A stretch of DNA of 64,000 nt, from positions 85,495,289 through 85,559,288 of the forward strand of contig OY755039.1 of NCBI GenBank assembly GCA_963576565.1, written 5' to 3'. A program made the translations under genes and the position numbers. Of the stretch, positions 10,596-19,226 are shown piece by piece. Position 1 is the stretch's first letter; every line of letters starts with the position of its first letter. This stretch comes from Aspidapion aeneum (lineage: Eukaryota; Arthropoda; Insecta; Coleoptera; Brentidae). The notes under the pieces are model-generated. The model had not been told where the DNA came from. It ran no database searches and worked only from the letters and a program-made list of their open reading frames with translations.

Positions 10596-10700
10596 TTGTG
10601 TAAGTAGGAAAACAACCAAAATCAACTCTTCCCTCTCCTTCTGACACTCGCAAGTTAGGCACACATACCTTTGTGTGAAGTATAAAATTCGTTTTGATTG

Positions 10701-10713
10701 ATACATATGTTTA
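10701..10713. repeat. Right target-site duplication of the ribozyme array
   Basis: ATACATATGTTTA, identical to 6909-6921. The LINE reading frame resumes immediately beyond it. Confidence 0.9.
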
Positions 10714-11380
10714 GTTTTATGTATATGTATTAATAATTTGTAAACATATAGTAAAGTAACAGTGAGAATACTGTTTTCTTTAAAAATTTGTCGGCAGGAA
10801 TCCGATGGTTTTAGGTTAAAAATTATTCGCAGGACCCTTTTCTGCGAGACCAACACTCTTTCCAAATCTGAAGATTGACCCCACAATATTATACCGTAGC
10901 TGATAATGGAATGTATGTTGGCGAAATATGCAGTAAGCAATGTCGACCTGCCTAGAGAGTTTTTCAAACATGTTATGGCATAGGTGTTTTTGTTAATTTT
11001 AGAGCACAATTGATCCAAAAAGGTTAATCTTCGTTTCGTCACTGAAAATAACATTTTCCCAAAACTCACTGGGCTTGTTAACATGTTCACGGGCAAATTC
11101 TAAACGCTTTTTTCGTTTTTTTTTCTGAAATCAATGGTTTCCTTCTAGCGACGCGGCCATGGTAACCAGCTCGATGCAGGCAATTTCTAACTGTGTGAGC
11201 ATTAATACTTTTTGAAAACTCTTCCTTGATCTCTTCTGCGAGTTTTGGAGCACTTATTTTAAAATTGGCTCTAATTTTTTTTATGATACTGGCTTCTTCC
11301 CGTGCAGTTAACTTTCTGGGGCGTCCAGAGCGTGGCCGTACTTTAAACGAACCGGTGGCTTTGTATTGATTTACTATGTA

Positions 11381-12656
11381 CAGGGTGTCCCAAATTGGGC
11401 ACTTTTAGGAGGATTAAGGTACTTCTAGGGGAGACAGAGAAAAACTGACCACGCATTGCGAGGCTCAAATTTCAAGGGAAGACTTATAGAGAAAACTGCA
11501 TTTTGAAATATCGTCTCGTCTTTGAGCTACGGGGGCTTTTTGAAAAGTCTGCATTTTTGAAGGGGGTCTATAACTTCGTTATTAGTGGAAATTTTGATTT
11601 AGAGTAAATTGCAGTTTTATAGACTTTGTCACGAGGAATTCACCCGCTAAATTATATTTTAACTGTCACTTTTAGTTTTTGAGTTATGACATAAAGTTGC
11701 ATTTTTTCTTATGGAATGGCCTATATTTTAATTAATTTTCGAATTTTTCATTGAATTCTTTTCAAAATAATGTATCATATGTCATAGTTTCATTGAGCGG
11801 TTTAGGAAATATTCAGCTTTTTCACTTATTTCTAGTGCGCTATGATTTCCTGCTGAGGCAGGTCAAGGCACTCCAGTATTTTTATTAATTTACACAGTCA
11901 AAAATATAGTAAGCCTGGTTTGGAAAAATTATAATTCAGCTGACGGCCCTCAAAGCCTAGTTATAAAAAGTAACAAAAATGATACATATTTCAAAATAAA
12001 ATTAAAACGCTTTTGTGCAAAATAATTTCATATGAAAGCGTAATGTCAAATTGTTTAAACAATTGAAAACAATTACAAAACGCCAAGACGCAAGGCTAAC
12101 TTGATTTGCATAGTATAAGACAACAAAACTATAGGAGCCATGAAGCAGAATTTGACCGCCAGTCTTTCACGTCAATGGCGCATGACGTCATTCAACTCAC
12201 ACTAGACAAAAATAAAAAACTTTAGTTATCTCCGAAGCCGCTCAGTCAAACTATGACATATGATACATAATTTAAAAAAAAATTCAATGACGAATTCGAA
12301 AATTAATTAAAATATAGGCCATTCCATAAGAAAAAATGCAACTTTATGTCATATCTCAAAAACTAAAAGTGACAGTAAAAATTTAATTTAGCGGGTGAAT
12401 TCCTCGTGACAAAGTCTATAAAATTGCAATCTACTCTAAATCAATATTTCCAATAATAACGAAGTTATAGACCCCCTCCAAAATGCAGACTTTTCAAAAA
12501 GCCCCCGTAGCTCAAAGACGAGACGGTATTTCAAAATGCGGTTTTCACTATAAGTCTTCTCTTGAAATTTGAGCCTCGCAGTGCGTGGTCAGTTTTTCTC
12601 TGTCTCCCCTAGAAGTACCTTATACCCTGTAAAAGTGCCCAATTTGGAACACCCTG
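11381..12656. mobile_element. Foldback (long inverted repeat) element with CAGGGTGT ends
   Basis: The 1276-bp segment begins CAGGGTGTCCCAAATTGGGC and ends with the diverged complement, flanked by TA (11379-11380, 12657-12658). The inverted arms extend about 450 bp, to about 11830 and 12230, with roughly 370 bp of spacer. Matching landmarks include CTTCTAGGGGAGACAGAG, AAAGCCCCCGTAGCTC and TTAGCGGGTGAATTCCTCG. It interrupts the Tc1-like transposase between its start segment and the GRPRK region. No protein-coding capacity is visible, so it is non-autonomous. Its TA target suggests Tc1/mariner-type mobilisation, but the superfamily is not proven. Confidence 0.8.
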
Positions 12657-13097
12657 TACTGTATCGTAGCATGTGATTTTCCGATTATTTTTCCGATATT
12701 TCGAAAAGAATTTTGCTTTTTCCATAAATCTATTACAATTTTTCTAACTGAGAATGAAATTTCGCGATTTCTGTCACTCATTTCGCTTCTACTGAGAAAA
12801 AAATGACTTTTAAATAACGCTTGTAAATAAATATCATTTGCTTATTGCCATGGAAACCTAAGACAAGCCAACTTGATCAACAATTAATATTATTAAATGC
12901 GCTAGGTGAGACTTTCTTTAAGTGTATGGAGACTTTTTTGATACAATTTATTGGTAACAATATGGTTTAATTTTTTATTGTTTAAATAAATTTGTCCAAC
13001 TGAAAAAAAAAATAATTTTTATTATTCCAACCGACGTTTCCTTTAATTATCTGAGAAGCTTTTTCATTTAGATTTAGTTTAGGGAAAATGTTCAAAA

Positions 13098-14855
13098 GTT
13101 CAGAAGACAGCTAAGAAATTATATACGCACAGAAAAAAAATGAAATGTTCGAGCGCAAGTGTCACGACATAAACACACGTAGGAGGTAGGTAGAGTTCAG
13201 AAGTATGGAAATTCATTTCTACAGTAAAAAGCCCAACAAAAGAAAAAGTAAACATCCAGATAATCAAACCAGAACAATGGACAGAACACTACAAGGGTCT
13301 GCTGCAGGAGACGAGACCCGAATACCTGGCAGCCTCTCCGAGGAGAGACATAGAAGTACATGGAGAGGAAGTAATAATCGAAAAATAAATGATAAGGAAT
13401 AGTATTAAAATGCTTAAATCCGGAAAAGCTAGCGGACCTGGTGGAATATATGCTGAAATGCTCAAATATGGATCAGAGAAACTACTCGAAAATCTCACAT
13501 ATATTATCAATCAATGCATAAACGGACATCCAGTACCTAATGATTGGAAAATTGCATTCATATCCTCAATACATAAAAAAGGAAACAAGCTGAATTGCAA
13601 CAATTACAGAGGAATTTTAGTAACCAGTTCTCTAGGTAGAGTGTACGGTAGGATTCTTAGAGATCTAATAGAGAATGATTTTCATGAACAAGAAGAAGAA
13701 GAGCAAAGTGGGTTTCGCGCAGGCAGATCTTGTAGTAAGGAGCGCCAGAAATATAGAGACTCATGTTACCTTTGTGGACCTACAAAAAGCATATGATACC
13801 GTTCCAGTAGCAAAATTATGGACAGTTTTAGAGCAAACTAATATCAATCATACATACATAAAAGCGATAAAAGAACTATACAAAGGGTCAAAATCTAAAA
13901 TTAAAATTGGAAATCGACTTTCAAAAGAATTCCTGGTAACAAAAGGCTTAAGACAGGGATGTATCTCTTCAACTCTTTTTAAAATATATATCGCAGTAGC
14001 TCTAAAAAACTGGAAACGTAAAGTGCACGGCATGGGAATACAACTTAACGACCGATTTACCATATACACACTACAGTTTGCTGACGACCAAGTAATTGTG
14101 GCTAATGATAAAGAAGACATGGAGTATATGATGAGAAAGTTAACAGAAGAATACCAAAAGTGGGGATTAACAGTGAACGTGGACAAGACACAGTACTTAT
14201 CTATTGGAAACGAATCCAGTGAGTTAGTACTAGAAAATGGACAAACAATATCTCCATGCAATGAGTATGTATACTTGGATGTCACATTTGATAAGACAGG
14301 AACAGACTCTAAAGAATTGGAAGAAAGAATAGTAAAAGCAAAAAAAGTTATTGGATGCCTTAACAGTATTTTATGGAGCAGAGAGATAAAAAAAAATGTA
14401 AAATTTAACATATATGAAACAATGGTCAAAAGCACGCTGTTGTATGGAATAGAGACTTGTCGCGTAACAGAACAATACAAAACAAAAATGGAAAGTGTCG
14501 AAATGGATGCAATAAGAAGATCAATGAGAATATCTACAATAGATCACATAAGAAATGAGATCCTAAAAGAAAGAATGGGAATCGAGGGAAGCATAACGGA
14601 TGACATCACTAAAAGGCAACTGATATGGTACGGCCATGTACAACGGATGAACGACGAAAGATTACCAAGGCAGGTCCTAGATTGGCAACCAATAGGGCGC
14701 AGAAAAAGAGGGCGTCCTAAACTAGAATGGCAACAGTCAATCCAAAGATCAATGAGTCAAAAGAATCTGACAGAGGATGATTGTCAGGATCGAAGGAGGT
14801 GGAGAATAGGCGTCGGACAACGTAGAAAAACGTTCTAAACTGACATAGTAGTAGT
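13098..14855 (+). mobile_element. 5'-truncated RTE-group LINE
   Basis: Bounded by a 13-bp target duplication AAAATGTTCAAAA (13085-13097 and 14856-14868) inside the right inverted repeat of the Tc1-like element. It encodes reverse transcriptase but no endonuclease, so it is 5'-truncated. The 3' end is a short TAGTAGTAG run right after the stop, as in RTE-type LINEs, which have very short 3' untranslated regions and simple-repeat tails. Confidence 0.85.
13389..14838 (+). pseudogene. LINE reverse transcriptase (RTE-group), one frameshift
   Basis: The first frame (13389-13796) holds the N-terminal reverse transcriptase blocks: SGKASGPGGIYAEMLK, PNDWKIAFISSIHKKG, NNYRGILVTSS and EQSGFRAGRS. A frameshift near 13700 moves reading to 13675-14838. 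This second frame has block A in FVDLQKAYDTV, GLRQGCISSTLF, and the catalytic FADDQ at residue 135. The C-terminus carries WYGHVQRM, LPRQVLDWQPIGRRKRGRP and WRIGVGQRRKTF, the tail typical of insect proteins labelled endonuclease-reverse transcriptase. Catalytic aspartates survive, but the frameshift, missing 5' end and YLDVTF where YLG is usual make it a recent dead copy. A related fragment is at 29949-30706. Confidence 0.87.
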
Positions 14856-14910
14856 AAAATGTTCAAAAAATCTACAAGTGTATGGAGACTTTTTTGATTG
14901 ACTGTATATA

Positions 14911-15047
14911 CAGTGAAGTTTGCATATAGCGAACCCATTTATAATGAACACTCGCTTATAGCAAACCCCGTTCAAAACACCCAAAAACAGTTTTACTTAG
15001 GTATACAATATAGTCTATTTCGAGTTCACTATATCCGGAGTTGACCG
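14911..15047. mobile_element. Small TA-flanked MITE, pogo/mariner-like ends
   Basis: 137 bp flanked by TA at 14909-14910 and 15048-15049. The left end CAGTGAAGTTTGCATATAGC and the right end CACTATATCCGGAGTTGACC are imperfect inverted repeats (about two thirds matching). It sits directly beside the right end of the Tc1-like element. Confidence 0.55.
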
Positions 15048-15360
15048 TATATATAAACTTTCTTTAAATTAATTGAGTTGAGTAGGGCCAGAGAAGATCA
15101 ACCATGTTTAGTTTTTTATTTAATATGGAACGCTCTAACGAAATGTTCTTTTTCTGAAGCAGTATTGAGAAACCTGGAACTGAACATCTGCACAACCATC
15201 AATAAAGTTTTATATTTGCTTAATCCAGGGCTCTTCAGGCCCAGAGGGCGTTGCGCCTATATGTAGGATTGTAGGGATGTATTTGAAAATTATTACGGAC
15301 AATTTCCAAAGCTCAAAATTGCTTTTTGGTCCTTTGACATAAAATGTAATTACCTATGTA

Positions 15361-15414
15361 TGTTCTCTACTGACGACGTGAAACACACAGAAACGTACGT
15401 CTAGAGATGCAACC
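15361..15414 (+). ncRNA. Hammerhead ribozyme, 5'-truncated
   Basis: Keeps CTCTA/TAGAG, stem II, GAAA and GTC but lacks the distal strand of stem I because the element starts here. The core is CTGACGA, a change at the tolerant core position 7. Confidence 0.7.
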
Positions 15415-15808
15415 TTGTGTAAGTAGAAAAACAACCAAAATCAACTCTTCCCTCTCCTTCTGACACTCGCAAGTTAGGCACACATACCTTTGTGTGAAGT
15501 ATAAAATTCGTTTTGATTTTTATCGATCCACACACAGCACGTTTTCCATCTTTCTTCTTTGCATATGCTTCGGGCAGTACGGCCTTTTAGTTGCTACGTG
15601 ATTACGTGGTTTTAATACCACATTAATGGACGAAACTTGTCATAGATGGCGCTTCGGCGTCTCAGACAAGACGATGCCAGAGTGTGCTTAAACTTTCGAG
15701 TGCTCGAGCCAGTCCGCTGGATGGCGCTACACCTTGTAGTTTACTCGCATTGCACCGCCGCGAGTATTTCATATAAGGAGTTGATTTTGGCTAAAATTGG
15801 CTTACCTG

Positions 15809-15869
15809 GGTTTGCTGTTCTCTACTGACGACGTGAAACACACAGAAACGTACGTCTAGAGATGCAACC
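15809..15869 (+). ncRNA. Hammerhead ribozyme, second copy
   Basis: Complete fold with CTGACGA core. Position 7 of the hammerhead core tolerates substitution, so activity is not excluded. The flanking arms GAGTTGATTTTGGCT and AACCAAAATCAACTC pair with one mismatch. Confidence 0.8.
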
Positions 15870-16429
15870 TTGTTTAAGTAGGAAAACAACCAAAATCAAC
15901 TCTTCCCTCTCCTTCTGACACTCGCAAGTTAGGCACACATACCTTTGTGTGAAGTATAAAATTCGTTTTGATTTCTATGTATATTAGCTTGATAAAAAAT
16001 AAACCGATCCATGACCAGTGTTGCCGCAGCAAGTTTTAAAAGAGTACTGAGAATTTTCTGAAAATGTACTGAATTTGATCAAAATGTACTTTTTTGGTTG
16101 CAAATAAATTGGTTCACTTTGAAATTGGATTTCTTCCCATACATTAAAAATTAATACAATTAAAAAAAGTTTTGCAAAATGGTTACCTAAGCGTTAATAA
16201 AATATGTATTGAAATAAAAAAATACAGTGAAACCTCCCATAAGCGGACACTCACGGTTCCGTCGATTTTGTCCGCTTATTGGAGGTGTCCGCTTAAGAGG
16301 GGGAACTGCGAAAATTTAATATATATTTATTAACAATTTCCGCTGCTTGAGATGTTCCTATATTAAATTTTTCGGCGATCTTTCGTGCTGATAGATGTTC
16401 CTTCTTCGAAACACTGCTGGTCCGCAATG

Positions 16430-17139
16430 CATCTTAATGTTCAGGGTTTATCAAATAAACTTAATTTGATTGAGTTAAATATACAAAGGTACGATCCAAC
16501 GTTTCTGTGCTTCTCTGAGCATTGGATGAATAGTGATAACTTACCTTTCTTTACACCGAACGGTTATGTAAAAGTTTGTGACTTTAGCAGAAAACACCAT
16601 CAACACGGAGGTACGGTTATCTTCGCGAAAAAAGAAGTTGTAAATAAGTGCTCAGTTTAAAAAAAAATTGTGACTACTCTGTGGAAACACTTATTGAATG
16701 CTCTGCAATTAAATTTGAAAACTATTGCATACTTTTAGTATACAGTCCTGGAACATCTACTGAATATGAAACATTTTTGGACATTTTCTCGGACCTCTTG
16801 AATAATATTCTTAATGAATTTTCCAATATTTTAGTGTGTGCTGACTTAAATATAGACCGCCTGCCCGGCAGTAAAGACAAAAAATATTTTAAAATATTGA
16901 GCGACATTTTAGAGTCGTTGGCATTAACCTCTTTGGTGCATGATGCGACAAGAATTTTTACCAACAAGAATAATACTACCAGTACCTCTGGCATTGACTA
17001 TGTCATTACATCACGCCCTGAGTCTTTTAGTTATAAAAACTTTGACGCAGGTTTTTCCGACATTTTTGTCAAATTGTTCAGCATAACTCTAAAAACAATA
17101 TGTCCTCCACAGTCGACTCGTCCCTTGAAGGGAGCATGA
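16430..17139 (+). pseudogene. LINE apurinic-type endonuclease domain, frameshifted
   Basis: The first part (to 16660) reads HLNVQGLSNKLNLIELNIQ, matching the N-terminal N-x-x-G-L-x-N-K block of LINE endonucleases, then FLCFSEHWMN with the catalytic E region (usually L-x-E-T/H-W). After a frameshift in an A-run near 16660 it continues with NYCILLVYSPGTS, NILVCADLNID (the GDFN-like aspartate block, here ADLN) and TSGIDYVITSRPES, close to the S-x-I-D-Y/L-x-x block. The final SDH-type histidine motif reads as SDIFV. Non-functional. Confidence 0.75.
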
Positions 17140-17471
17140 GACAAATTAGGGTTGTTAATAGTAGCACTATAAATAATTTTTATTTCTGGTTTGATCAACA
17201 AACTATTGAATTTACAAATACCGACATAAACAAACATTTTGAGCATTTCTTCGAAAGCGTTATCTGGAGTTTTCAAGTAAGTTGCCCAGTTAAAAACTTA
17301 AATAACAAAAAGCCCTCTCAAAATAAAAAAATTATACTTTCCAACAATCTGCTAAAGGAAATGGAGGAACTAAAAAATCTACACTGGCTACAAAAACGCA
17401 CTGGTAATTCACAACTTAAAATTCTTTACAAAAGTCGGAAAAAAGAAATTGACCTTAAAATAAAAAATTAA
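17100..17471 (+). pseudogene. Linker region between endonuclease and reverse transcriptase
   Basis: The frame continues the LINE protein after a second frameshift near 17120 with a lysine-rich segment (KNLHWLQKRTGNSQLKILYK...) typical of the spacer before the reverse transcriptase. Stops and shifts separate it from the frame that begins at 17724. Confidence 0.5.
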
Positions 17472-17723
17472 AAAGAAAAATACTTCAACGAAAAAATTCT
17501 AAAACCTCACACTCTATAGATCAAATCCGGGATAGCAATAATGTAATGTAATTATAACTAATACTATGGAGATCGCTAACAACTTTAGCAGTTACTTGTC
17601 CTCTGTTGTTGCTGACAAGCTCCAATCTCATTTCCAGGGCAGCTTGTCCGCAGATTGCACAACGACTAATCATTTACTTTTACCGAAGTTACTACACATG
17701 ATGTTAAACTCGCACTGAAATGC

Positions 17724-19226
17724 TTGCCAAACAAAAAATCGGCGGGACCCGATAAAATACCCATATCCCTACTGAAAAATGCTTCTTTGAAAATGATAAC
17801 TTGCCTTACTTTTCTGATAAATCTATCTATATCTGAAGGTACCTACCCTTCTCACCTAAAAGAAGCTAATATCTTACCTATCTATAAAAAGGGCGACCAT
17901 TTGTCGGTGGAAAACTATCGTCCGATTTCTTTGTTGAACAGTTTCTCTAAGGTCTTTAAAAAAGTTCTATGCAACCAAATAAATCAATTTCTTAAAAAAT
18001 ATCAGATTTTAACTCCAAGCCAACACGGTTTCAGAGAACTGCACTCTACCGAAACAGCCAGCATTGACTTTGTTCAACAGATCTACAACAAACTAGACCA
18101 AGGCGATAGAGTTGTTGCACTATTGTTTGATCTAACCCGTTCTTTTGATACCATAGACCCTAACTTTGTATATAAAAAACTCGAAAAACTAGGAATCCAA
18201 AACCCCCTTAATAACTGCATTAAATTTTTTTTTACAGATAGAAAATTTAAAATCAAAATAGGAAGCACATATTCAGAATCTTCAGAATCAAACATAGGCA
18301 CGCCCCAAGGCAGTGTGCTTGCACCTTTAATATTTTTGCTGTTTATTAACGATTTTCCCGAATATATCACGTGCGAACTTGTGTTTATGTTCGCCGATGA
18401 TACGTCCATCGTTGTATCCGCAAAAGACACAAATTTTCTTCATGAAAAAATCAACTTAACCCTAAATGAATTTTCGAACTGGTGCAAGCAAAACAATCTG
18501 ATTATAAATGTCTCTAAAACTGTCTTTATGGAATTTAGAACAAAGTCCCGTAAACCTACCGACCTCAATATAATCTTTAATGACATCCCTTTGCCAGTTA
18601 GCGATAGCTCAAAATTTTTGGGAACTATTGTCGATACTCATTTCGAGTGGAGTTTACACATAAGTAGTGTATGCTCAAAACTTAATACATGCTACTTCAT
18701 GATTAAGTCACTTAAAAACTCTCTCAGTATAAAAAATCTCATTACTGTGTATTATGCTAATGCATACTCGGCTCTAGCCTATGGTGTGGCAGTATGGAGT
18801 AGTGCTCAGGATGTGGAAAGAGTATTGGTAGGTCAAAAGAGACTTATAAGATTAATTTTCAATATACCTTACAACGGTACTTGTCGCTCTGCATTTAAGG
18901 ATAATAAAATTATGACAATAACAAGTATTTACATATATAAACTACTCATTTTCATTTTTCAACACCAAAATATTTTTACATTAAATAGTTCTTATCACAA
19001 CTATCCAACTAGAAGTCGTAACCACTTTAGCATCCATAAACACAACCATGAGTATATAAAAAAAAGTACTCATTATCTTGGATGCAAATTCTTTAACTTG
19101 TTGCCAAACAAAATCAAACAAACTACGTCGCTGCAAAGATTCAAAAAAGAAATCAAAAATCTTTTATTAAATGAAACTTTTTATAGTTTAATTGAATTTG
19201 AAAACTACATGTTGGGCAGAAGGTAA
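17724..19226 (+). CDS. LINE reverse transcriptase and C-terminal region
   Basis: An open frame of 500 residues. Blocks in order: SAGPDKIPISLLK near residue 6, LKEANILPIYKKGD, NYRPISLLNSFSKV, SQHGFRELHST, block A DLTRSFDTI (residue 136, catalytic D), GTPQGSVLAPLIF, catalytic FADDT (residue 223), NNLIINVSKT and SKFLGTIVD. The C-terminal third (WSSAQDVERVLVGQKRLIR, then FFNLLPNKIKQ and LLNETFY) matches the fragments at 6609-11005, 31770-31965 and 46919-47090. It copies LINE RNA at a nicked target. The domain looks intact, but the upstream endonuclease is broken, so the element as a whole is dead. The initiator Met is only the first in-frame one. Confidence 0.85.
   Translation: MPNKKSAGPDKIPISLLKNASLKMITCLTFLINLSISEGTYPSHLKEANILPIYKKGDHLSVENYRPISLLNSFSKVFKKVLCNQINQFLKKYQILTPSQHGFRELHSTETASIDFVQQIYNKLDQGDRVVALLFDLTRSFDTIDPNFVYKKLEKLGIQNPLNNCIKFFFTDRKFKIKIGSTYSESSESNIGTPQGSVLAPLIFLLFINDFPEYITCELVFMFADDTSIVVSAKDTNFLHEKINLTLNEFSNWCKQNNLIINVSKTVFMEFRTKSRKPTDLNIIFNDIPLPVSDSSKFLGTIVDTHFEWSLHISSVCSKLNTCYFMIKSLKNSLSIKNLITVYYANAYSALAYGVAVWSSAQDVERVLVGQKRLIRLIFNIPYNGTCRSAFKDNKIMTITSIYIYKLLIFIFQHQNIFTLNSSYHNYPTRSRNHFSIHKHNHEYIKKSTHYLGCKFFNLLPNKIKQTTSLQRFKKEIKNLLLNETFYSLIEFENYMLGRR

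Larger units (their letters stand above)
6922..10700. mobile_element. Retrozyme-like / non-autonomous Penelope-like element: inverted tandem array of a 454-bp ribozyme unit
   Basis: Unit starts recur exactly every 454 bases: 6922, 7376, 7830, 8284 (ribozyme sense on minus), then 8715, 9169, 9623, 10077, 10531 (sense on plus). The two blocks (1793 and 1986 bp) are arranged 5' to 5', and the whole is flanked by a 13-bp duplication. Units are almost identical; the one difference I noticed is CTGGTGA for CTGATGA at 9643. There is no open reading frame of note. Each unit has one hammerhead ribozyme, enclosed in complete units by a 15-bp complementary pair (for example 9142-9156 with 9252-9266). 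Known metazoan retrozymes and Penelope-like elements combine tandem copies, a hammerhead, inverted partial copies and variable target duplications. The enzyme supplied in trans is not in this window. A plain satellite would not explain the duplication. Confidence 0.85.
6609..11005 (-). pseudogene. C-terminal part of a LINE ORF2 protein, split by the ribozyme array
   Basis: The minus-strand frame contains IISYGIILWGQSSDLERV and QKRVLRIIFNLKP, the region C-terminal to the reverse transcriptase domain in jockey/CR1-group proteins (compare YGVAVWSSAQDVERVLVGQ in the copy at 17724-19226). It is cut after HKTKHMY at 10701-10713 and resumes at 6909-6921 with SQNDFFHCYSTWYG, ending in the family's NRL...F(K)...TFYKLKEL tail. 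One copy of the duplication spans the join in frame. No catalytic domain remains in this copy. Confidence 0.8.
6395..11010 (-). mobile_element. 5'-truncated jockey/CR1-group LINE on the minus strand, itself interrupted
   Basis: Read on the minus strand, this is the 3' part of a non-LTR retrotransposon ending in a (TTTGAT)n-type tail (at 6395-6415 on the plus strand as ATCAAA repeats). It is inserted in the Tc1-like transposase gene; joining 11011 and 6394 restores the transposase frame, with no clear target-site duplication. Without the internal ribozyme array it is only about 820 bp. Similar LINE ends occur at 31406-31975 and 46919-47157, and the full-length copy at 16413-19415 is related in protein sequence. 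Confidence 0.8.
5882..12781 (-). pseudogene. Tc1-like transposase, broken into three pieces
   Basis: The minus-strand frame starts at 12781 (MSDRNREI...), with the helix-turn-helix region in 12659-12781. It continues at 11011-11378, with GRPRKLTAREE, a second DNA-binding helix region, and the first catalytic aspartate in IFSDETK. It ends at 5882-6394, with GCMSANGTGNL, the second aspartate in QQDN, and SPDVNPIEHLW holding the final glutamate. The interruptions are a foldback element and a LINE. Other lesions are a frameshift in an A-run near 11125, a stop at 6197-6199, and only 27 residues between QQD and the final E where 34 are expected, implying a deletion of about seven codons. Family length is about 340 residues. 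Activity is excluded. Confidence 0.9.
5612..14904 (-). mobile_element. Tc1-like DNA transposon inflated by nested insertions
   Basis: Both ends carry CAAAAAAGTCTCCATACAC in opposite orientations (about 5620 and 14877-14898), flanked by TA at 5610-5611 and 14905-14906. A second copy of AAGTCTCCATACA lies at about 5820, and its counterpart at about 12908-12942, giving direct repeats inside long inverted repeats (the IR/DR type). Removing the three insertions (6395-11010, the 11381-12656 foldback, the 13098-14855 LINE) leaves about 1.63 kb and inverted repeats of about 225 bp on each side, a normal Tc1-like size. The element is dead: its transposase is split, frameshifted and has a stop. Confidence 0.88.
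15361..15974 (+). mobile_element. Second copy of the ribozyme-bearing element (about 1.35 units)
   Basis: Homologous to the 454-bp unit, ribozyme sense on plus: one unit from 15361, then a partial unit ending at 15974. The right end ...AAAATTCGTTTTGATT is the same terminus as the main array's right end at about 10699. CTATGTA flanks it (15354-15360 and 15975-15981), a likely short target duplication. It differs from the main array at many positions (for example around 15678-15780), so it is older or from another subfamily. The frame 15646-15828 inside it is incidental. Confidence 0.8.

Noticed and set aside
10548..10695. The C-terminal part of the long minus-strand frame 10548-11096 as LINE protein
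   Set aside because: Below 10701 the frame reads into the ribozyme array; the true LINE continuation is at 6921.
6922..10700. Simple satellite DNA explanation for the 454-bp array
   Set aside because: A 13-bp duplication, clean rejoining of the LINE frame and the 5'-5' block inversion point to insertion of a discrete element.
13848..14480. 210-residue minus-strand frame
   Set aside because: It is antisense to the well-supported LINE reverse transcriptase at 13675-14838.
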